A DNA stretch of 20,285 nucleotides from Thermococcus sp. (GTDB lineage: Archaea; Methanobacteriota_B; Thermococci; Thermococcales; Thermococcaceae), in assembly GCA_027023165.1 (NCBI GenBank), contig JALVWX010000008.1, positions 1 through 20,285 on the forward strand. The letters are read 5' to 3'. The notes under the pieces are model-generated. The model saw only the letters and a program-made list of their open reading frames with translations, searched no databases and was not told the DNA's origin. Position numbers and translations under genes: made by a program. Position 1 is the first letter of the stretch. Every line of letters starts with the position of its first letter. Positions 16,181-20,285 of this stretch are shown here, in pieces.

Positions 16181-16392
16181 TTTCCCTTTGAACCCATGGT
16201 CTATCAGGCAATATTGATGCAGAGTTTGGACCAACTGACATCATGAACGGTCTTTTCATAGACCAACGACAAGCGGATTGACAGATTAAACGGCTTGAAG
16301 ATGTTGCATTGACGGATATTTGCCAAATATTCAAATCTTCCCTGAATTCTTTGGAGGACAACTCATGAGGATTCTTGCATGCGTGACCATAC

Positions 16393-16400
16393 CTTTTTAA
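16393..16400 (+). promoter_or_regulatory. TATA box of TPR gene
   Basis: ATACCTTTTTAACCC predicts initiation near 16420, just ahead of the GGTGG ribosome binding site at 16423-16427. Confidence 0.6.
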
Positions 16401-16432
16401 CCCGTCCCGCCAACCGGAGGCCGGTGGTTGAG

Positions 16433-17458
16433 ATGACCGAACTGAAGGAGCAGTGGGAAAAAGCCTTAGCGGAGAGGAACTGTGAGAAGCTCCTCGAGCT
16501 GTTTGATGATTACGTTGACTCCATCGAGGACGAAGAGGAGCTGAGAAATGAACTTGAAAGGCTGAAGGACGTCGCCGTGGAGTGCGAGGACCCCTACGAG
16601 CTGGCGCACGAAATAGGACACGTTTACGCGCACCTTGACGACATTGAGGGTGGAATAGACCTCTACAACCGGCTCGTCGAGAAAAGCAGGGACGATCCGG
16701 AGGAGTACGCGACGGCGCTCTACTACTTGGCGGACGCCTACGAGCACTTTGGAAAGCCGGAGGAGGCAATTGAAGTCTATGAAAAGCTCCTGAAGCACGA
16801 GGAAGAGGTTCTGAAGAACGAGAAGGAAATCGGCCTGACGCTGGCGAACCTGGCGGTCAACTACGACGAGCTAGGGGAGACCGAGAAGGCGATAGAGCTG
16901 ATGGAGCGCGCGAGGGAGATATTCAAGCGCATAAACGACGAGAAGAACCACATGATAAGCCTCCTTGACTTGGCGCACTTCAAATACGAGCTTGGCGACT
17001 ACGATGCAGCTGAGGCCCTCATCCGCGAGGTCCTCAAGAATCCGAGGGACGACGAGGTGGAGATAAACGCGAAACTCATCGAGACGGAAATCTGGGCCGG
17101 CAGGGAGGACTATGGCAAGGCTTTCAAAGCCCTGCGCGATGCCCTTGTGAAGGCCATCGGTGTCAACGATGAGATATTCGGCCTCGTCTTCGACACACTC
17201 GTTGACTTCATTGAGGGGCTGTTCAACGAGGGGGCCTACGACGCCGTTGCCGAGAACATGGAGGCCTTTGCTGAGCTTTTCGAGGATGATACTGCTTACT
17301 TCTTCAGGGCTATAGCGGAGATGGCACGCTGGAAGAGGGGGGACGATAGTGCAAAGAAGCGCTTTGACGAGCTTTACTCAAAGGTCGAGAACGAGGACCT
17401 TCGCTCGATACTGGACGAGTGGAAGCGGCCGAAGCTGACGCTTGAGCTGGGGCTTTGA
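16433..17458 (+). CDS. Tetratricopeptide-repeat protein
   Basis: A 341-residue, strongly acidic, soluble protein built of TPR helices. Clear repeats are AHEIGHVYAHLDDIEGGIDLYNRL, ATALYYLADAYEHFGKPEEAIEVYEKLL, LTLANLAVNYDELGETEKAIELMERA and MISLLDLAHFKYELGDYDAAEALI, at roughly residues 57-215; the C-terminal third continues as weaker helical pairs (YGKAFKALRDALVKA, AYFFRAIAEMARWKRGDDSAKKRF). No catalytic domain, signal peptide or membrane helix is present, so a protein-binding scaffold is the likely role; partners cannot be inferred. I chose ATG 16433 (GGTGGTTGAG upstream, then MTELKEQWEKAL) over an upstream ATG at 16379 that precedes the TATA box. It is a single-gene unit, followed by a pyrimidine-rich stretch at about 17466-17486 that may end transcription. 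Confidence 0.88.
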   Translation: MTELKEQWEKALAERNCEKLLELFDDYVDSIEDEEELRNELERLKDVAVECEDPYELAHEIGHVYAHLDDIEGGIDLYNRLVEKSRDDPEEYATALYYLADAYEHFGKPEEAIEVYEKLLKHEEEVLKNEKEIGLTLANLAVNYDELGETEKAIELMERAREIFKRINDEKNHMISLLDLAHFKYELGDYDAAEALIREVLKNPRDDEVEINAKLIETEIWAGREDYGKAFKALRDALVKAIGVNDEIFGLVFDTLVDFIEGLFNEGAYDAVAENMEAFAELFEDDTAYFFRAIAEMARWKRGDDSAKKRFDELYSKVENEDLRSILDEWKRPKLTLELGL

Positions 17459-17540
17459 GCATCTAATCTCTTTTCCTTTCTTACAGCTGTTATTTCACGG
17501 ATTATGGTGAATGGTCTTCCAGAAGAGACTGAATTTAAAG

Positions 17541-17556
17541 GAGGGCAAAAGCCCTC
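17541..17556 (-). terminator. Hairpin overlapping EF-1 beta stop codon
   Basis: GAGGGC-AAAA-GCCCTC is a perfect 6-bp stem with a four-base loop. On the minus strand it begins inside the stop codon of the EF-1 beta gene and is followed by CTTTAAATT. It is a likely transcription end or 3'-end stabilising hairpin. Confidence 0.55.
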
Positions 17557-17830
17557 AGATCCTCGAAACGGTTCCAACACTTACGCTCTCGACGTTCTCG
17601 ACCTTCTCAAAGGCCTCGATGACCTGGTCGAGGTCGTAGCCCTCCTCGTCCTTGGCTAAAACGTAGAACTTGAGGGCAACGAGACCAAACGCGATAGGCT
17701 CGCGCTCGGCCTTCGCTAAACCGAACTTCTCCGGGAGGGCCTCCTTGAGCTTTGCCTCAAGCTCGTCGAGGTTCACCTCGGGGTCGGTCGGCATGACCTT
17801 GATCTCAGCCACCATGTTGAAGTCGCTCAT
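17555..17830 (-). CDS. ef1b: Translation elongation factor 1-beta (archaeal EF-1B)
   Basis: aEF1B is the guanine nucleotide exchange factor for aEF1A. The 91-residue protein matches the minimal archaeal form, equivalent to the catalytic C-terminal domain of the eukaryotic subunit: MSDFNMVAEIKVMPTDPEVNLDEL at the N-terminus, EREPIAFGLVALKFYVLAKDEEG in the middle and VENVESVSVGTVSRI at the end. The ATG at 17830 follows GGAGGTGA by five bases. It is the second gene of a two-gene unit, 12 bases after the zinc-ribbon gene. Confidence 0.95.
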   Translation of the reverse strand: MSDFNMVAEIKVMPTDPEVNLDELEAKLKEALPEKFGLAKAEREPIAFGLVALKFYVLAKDEEGYDLDQVIEAFEKVENVESVSVGTVSRI

Positions 17831-17842
17831 CCTTTCACCTCC

Positions 17843-18016
17843 TCACGGTCCTTCCCAGCCGCACTTGGGGCACTTGTAGGAGACGCCCAAAACCCTGCAG
17901 CTTTCGCAGCGCCAGATCACCGCCTCACCGCAGTTGGGGCACACGAAGTGAGTCGCGTGCTCCCTCGGGGTTATCTCCTTCCCGCATGACGTGCATACCG
18001 GTATCTCGAACTTCAT
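17843..18016 (-). CDS. Small zinc-ribbon protein, upstream of EF-1 beta
   Basis: A 57-residue protein ([20 protein letters not shown]...) with four CxxC pairs: CTSC, CPNC, CESC and CPKC, giving two zinc ribbons. It matches the archaeal zinc-finger family found beside EF-1 beta genes; molecular role unknown, perhaps nucleic-acid binding in translation. The start is uncertain. ATG 18016 gives the usual length but lies 12 bases from GGAGGTG; TTG 18022, two codons earlier, has the ideal six-base spacing and would add two residues. The 12-base gap to EF-1 beta makes cotranscription near certain. Confidence 0.88.
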   Translation of the reverse strand: MKFEIPVCTSCGKEITPREHATHFVCPNCGEAVIWRCESCRVLGVSYKCPKCGWEGP

Positions 18017-18078
18017 CTCCAATGCAAACACCTCCGAGAAAGGTGGTTTTAATCACTGGAGGCCTTTGCAGGGGTTGA

Positions 18079-18090
18079 CTTATAAGCTTT
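18079..18090 (-). promoter_or_regulatory. Promoter of zinc-ribbon / EF-1 beta operon
   Basis: AAAAGCTTATAAG on the minus strand is a good BRE/TATA, predicting a start near 18058 and a leader of about 40 bases. A second TATA-like sequence, GATTAAAACC, lies closer at about 18046-18055. Confidence 0.5.
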
Positions 18091-18125
18091 TCCCTGGGTT
18101 GGATCCTTGACTTTCCTGCGAAAAC

Positions 18126-18134
18126 TACTTAAAC
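18126..18134 (+). promoter_or_regulatory. TATA box of DtxR-family regulator
   Basis: AAAACTACTTAAACATT predicts a start near 18155, which coincides with the GGTGAG ribosome binding site, so the leader is very short. Confidence 0.55.
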
Positions 18135-18165
18135 ATTTTTGGGGAACCTAACACGGTGAGGTGTT

Positions 18166-18594
18166 TTGACGGTAAGCAAAAGGGAGGAGGAGTACCTGGA
18201 GACGATGTACCTGCTCTACAAGAACAAGGGCGTTATAAGGGTTAAGGACATCGCGAGGGTGATGAGGGTTAAGCCGCCGAGCGTCGTGGATGCGCTGAAA
18301 AAGCTTGCCGAGAAGGGACTCGTTGAGTACGAGAAGTACGACAGGATTCTCCTAACGGACGAGGGAAAGAAAATAGCGGAGGAGGTTTACTCCAAGCACG
18401 TCCTTCTAACGAAGTTCTTCATTGACATCCTCGGCATTCCGCCCGAGGTGGCGGAGCAGGACGCCTGCCAGTTCGAGCACTACGTCAGCGAGATCACCGT
18501 GGAGCGGATAAAGGAGTTCGCGGCTTTCATCCAGGAGCAGTGCCCCTACGTTCTCAAGCAGTTCATAAAAGAGAAAGTGGAGAAGGCCGATTAA
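18166..18594 (+). CDS. DtxR/MntR-family metal-dependent transcriptional regulator
   Basis: A 142-residue DNA-binding repressor with an N-terminal winged helix (about 1-70: YLETMYLLYKNKGVIRVKDIARVMRVKPPSVVDALKKLAEKGLVEYE) and a dimerisation/metal domain (about 71-140). Candidate metal ligands by alignment to the family are E9, E12, H78, C101, E104 and H105. The QDACQFEHYVS segment carries the cysteine seen in iron-type DtxR where manganese-type MntR has Glu, while E9/E12 are acidic as in MntR, so the metal cannot be assigned. There is no C-terminal SH3/FeoA domain. I chose TTG 18166, with GGTGAG at 18155-18160; no ATG suits. It converges on the permease gene with a 4-bp overlap. It could regulate a metal transporter elsewhere; no such gene is adjacent. 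Confidence 0.9.
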   Translation: MTVSKREEEYLETMYLLYKNKGVIRVKDIARVMRVKPPSVVDALKKLAEKGLVEYEKYDRILLTDEGKKIAEEVYSKHVLLTKFFIDILGIPPEVAEQDACQFEHYVSEITVERIKEFAAFIQEQCPYVLKQFIKEKVEKAD

Positions 18595-19925
18595 AAGGCC
18601 CCTCCGAGATAGGCGAAGTAGAGGGCGAAGATGACCGCGAGCGCCCACATGAGAGGGTGCACGTCCCTCCATTCCCCTTTGAACGCTTTTATCACCGCGT
18701 AGCTTATGAACCCGAGGCCTATTCCAGCGGATATCGAGTAGGTGAAGGGTATCGACATAACCACCAGGAAAGCGGGGATTGCCTCCGCTGGATCGCTGAA
18801 GTCGATTTCCTTTATGGTGCTCATCATGTAGTAGCCGACTATGACCAGGGCCGGAGCCGTTGCGAAAGACGGTATTGCCCCCGCGAGGGGCGCTATAAAG
18901 AGGCCGATTCCGAGGAAGAGCAGGCCGGTAACCAGTGCGGTCATTCCCGTCCTTCCGCCCTCTTCTATTCCCGCGGCGCTCTCTATGTAGGTCGTTACCG
19001 TCGAGGTTCCGAGGAGCGCTCCAAGGGTGGTTCCTATTGCATCGGTTAGGAGAACCTTCTCCGCATCCGGAACCTTCCCGTCCTCCGTCAGGTAGCCGGC
19101 TTTGGCGCTCAGTCCAGTAACGGTTCCGAGGGTGTCGAAGAAGTCCACCATGAAGAATGCGAAGATAACTCCGAGTGCCCCAACGTTGAGGAGTCCCTTG
19201 AGGTCGAGCTTCAGGAAGGTGTAGCTTATGTCCGGGGTGGAGAACAGGTGGTGCGGCCAGGGAGCGGCCCCGGTGATCCAGCCGAGGATTGCCGTGGTGA
19301 GGATGGAGATGAGGAGGGCACCCTTTACGCGGTAAGAGATCAGGATTGCCGTCAGGAGAAGCCCGAAGAGGAAGAGCAGGCCGGACTTGCTTATCAGAGC
19401 CTGTGCGTTGAGTCCCGTGAAGAGAAGGACTCCCTTTTTGGTGGCGGCGTTTATGAGTCCAACGTCGTTGAGGCCTATGAACGTTAGGAAGAGGCCTATT
19501 CCAGCCCCAACGGCATACTTCTGGCTTATCGGAATGGCGTGAATTACCGCGCTCCTGACCTTGGTGACGCTGAGGACGATGAATATCAAACCCTCAACGA
19601 AGACCGCCGCTAGGGCGACGCGCCAGTCGTAGCCCATTCCGAGGACGACGCTGTAAGTGAAGTAGCCGTTCAGGCCCATGCCCGGTGCCAATGCAAAGGG
19701 CTTCTTGGCGTAGAGACCCATAAGAATCGTCGTTATGCCTGCCGAGAGGGCCGTAACTGCCACCAGCGAGTTGAAGGCTTCTTTTCCCATGGCATCACTG
19801 AGTATCGCCGGGTTGACGAAGAGGATGTAGGCCATCGTCATGAACGTTGTGAGGCCCGCCAGTATCTCCGTGTTCAGGTCTGTTCCGTACCTCTCAAACT
19901 CGAAGTACCTCTCGAACCATCCCAT
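18591..19925 (-). CDS. Purine (adenine/guanine/hypoxanthine) permease, NCS2 AzgA-like
   Basis: A 444-residue integral membrane transporter. The start FERYFEFERYGTDLNTEILAGLTTFMTMAYILFVNPAIL, then LAPGMGLNGYFTYSVVLGMG, the FFMVDFFDTLGTVTGLSAKAG helix break and LGTSTVTTYIESAAGIEEGGRTG are hallmark AzgA/PurP-type segments, with 12 to 14 hydrophobic helices in total. AzgA relatives are proton symporters for adenine, guanine and hypoxanthine, so purine salvage is the inferred role. The ATG at 19925 follows GGGGGTG by five bases. Transcribed alone from a TATA box at 19969-19980. Substrate is inferred from family only. Confidence 0.92.
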   Translation of the reverse strand: MGWFERYFEFERYGTDLNTEILAGLTTFMTMAYILFVNPAILSDAMGKEAFNSLVAVTALSAGITTILMGLYAKKPFALAPGMGLNGYFTYSVVLGMGYDWRVALAAVFVEGLIFIVLSVTKVRSAVIHAIPISQKYAVGAGIGLFLTFIGLNDVGLINAATKKGVLLFTGLNAQALISKSGLLFLFGLLLTAILISYRVKGALLISILTTAILGWITGAAPWPHHLFSTPDISYTFLKLDLKGLLNVGALGVIFAFFMVDFFDTLGTVTGLSAKAGYLTEDGKVPDAEKVLLTDAIGTTLGALLGTSTVTTYIESAAGIEEGGRTGMTALVTGLLFLGIGLFIAPLAGAIPSFATAPALVIVGYYMMSTIKEIDFSDPAEAIPAFLVVMSIPFTYSISAGIGLGFISYAVIKAFKGEWRDVHPLMWALAVIFALYFAYLGGAF

Positions 19926-19968
19926 GAGAGCACCCCCGTGAATTGACGAGAAACTGTCTATTATCTGG

Positions 19969-19980
19969 TTTTTTAAAGCT
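19969..19980 (-). promoter_or_regulatory. Purine permease promoter
   Basis: AAGCTTTAAAAAACC on the minus strand predicts a start near 19950 and a ~25-base leader. The remaining bases up to 20053 separate it from the ABC ATPase gene and hold nothing else recognisable. Confidence 0.55.
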
Positions 19981-20053
19981 TTTTTAGACTGAAAAGTGTC
20001 AAAACCACGGCGACGATCCGGGGGAACGGCTCAGTCGAAAAGTGGTGTTTGTC

Positions 20054-20285
20054 TCACCCTCTCAGAACGGAGAAGCTCCTCACCTCGATGCCGACCCGCT
20101 CAGGCACTTCTTCCACGCTGAAGGGCAGTTCATTGAGAAAGCGCTCTGCAATCAGGCTTTTTCCGCCGATTTCGAGCCTCAGTCTTATCCTTCCGGGAAG
20201 GAGTTCGTAGTCTATCACCTCGGCAGTGTCTCCGGGCGTTATGTAGACGCTCTCCGGACGGAAGAACACCCTGACCCTCCCCTCC
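20054..20285 (-). CDS. ABC transporter ATP-binding protein, C-terminal end (partial)
   Basis: The minus-strand frame is open to the right edge of the window and ends in TGA at 20056-20054. The 76 or so visible residues include VRVFFRPESVYITPG and LRLEIGGKSLIAERF, the pattern of a TOBE-type domain found at the C-terminus of MalK/PotA/ModC-like importer ATPases. The GTG inside this stretch is not the start, because the frame continues upstream in typical sequence. Walker motifs would lie outside the window, so the substrate (anion, iron, tungstate or sugar) cannot be told. A family other than the importer ATPases is possible but less likely. Confidence 0.7.
   Translation of the reverse strand, partial: EGRVRVFFRPESVYITPGDTAEVIDYELLPGRIRLRLEIGGKSLIAERFLNELPFSVEEVPERVGIEVRSFSVLRG

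Larger units (their letters stand above)
16125..16432. other. Divergent nrdD / TPR intergenic region, AT-rich
   Basis: This 308-bp gap holds the nrdD promoter and palindrome, a second 15-bp palindrome ATATTTGCCAAATAT at 16316-16330, and the TPR-gene promoter. The middle part (about 16152-16380) is AT-richer than the flanks. On the plus strand one frame from 16141 to 16368 is open except for TGA codons at 16189 and 16279, with protein-like text such as QIKRLEDVALTDICQIFKSS before a final TGA at 16366. It may be the remnant of a gene or mobile element; I cannot assign it. Confidence 0.45.

Noticed and set aside
16125..16769. Upstream extension of the nrdD reading frame by 215 codons
   Set aside because: Most of it is antisense to the TPR gene, with arginine/proline-rich nonsense composition; TATA box, ribosome binding site and start of family-like sequence all favour ATG 16124.

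Overview
The window looks like a chromosomal segment of a hyperthermophilic euryarchaeon of the order Thermococcales, most likely Thermococcus. The evidence is the CpkB-like thermosome, archaeal TATA boxes followed by GGTGA/GGAGG ribosome binding sites, a wybutosine enzyme (Taw3), a class III ribonucleotide reductase, an archaeal EF-1 beta and a box C/D guide RNA. Genes are dense, and most sit in one- to three-gene transcription units that each have a readable promoter. Assignments come from reading motifs by eye; no database search was run.

Layout. 1-694: the N-terminal two thirds of pdxS (vitamin B6), minus strand. 828-5412, minus strand: the complete de novo NAD pathway, nadB, nadA and nadC, with a AAA/DUF4143 ATPase gene between nadA and nadC that overlaps nadC by 4 bp. 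5464-6921: guaB. 6922-7788, plus strand: a busy region with a 25-residue membrane miniprotein behind an operator-like inverted repeat, a frameshifted hypothetical gene, and a box C/D sRNA with its own promoter. One guide of that sRNA complements the conserved 5' region of archaeal 16S rRNA. 7789-10374, plus strand: a Dna2/IGHMBP2-type SF1 helicase and taw3, three bases apart.

10358-11510, minus strand: two unrecognised multi-pass membrane proteins whose genes overlap. The DNA is noticeably AT-richer than its surroundings, and both proteins carry the same Cys-x6-Cys loop, so this pair is the best candidate here for an undescribed system. 11699-13336: thermosome. 13540-16124, minus strand: anaerobic ribonucleotide reductase nrdD and its radical-SAM activase nrdG; nrdG is split by a frameshift. 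16125-16432 is a divergent, AT-rich regulatory region. 16433-17458: an acidic TPR protein, plus strand. 17555-18016, minus strand: a zinc-ribbon protein and EF-1 beta. 18166-18594: a DtxR/MntR-family metal regulator. 18591-19925: an AzgA-type purine permease. 20054-20285: the TOBE-like end of an ABC transporter ATPase, cut by the window edge.

Links between genes. NadB, NadA and NadC convert aspartate to nicotinate mononucleotide. GuaB and the purine permease are both purine-supply functions. NrdD/NrdG make deoxynucleotides anaerobically. Two genes (the hypothetical at 7312 and nrdG) each need a single-base shift to read through, and the membrane pair could be a third case, so either sequence errors or recent mutations should be considered.
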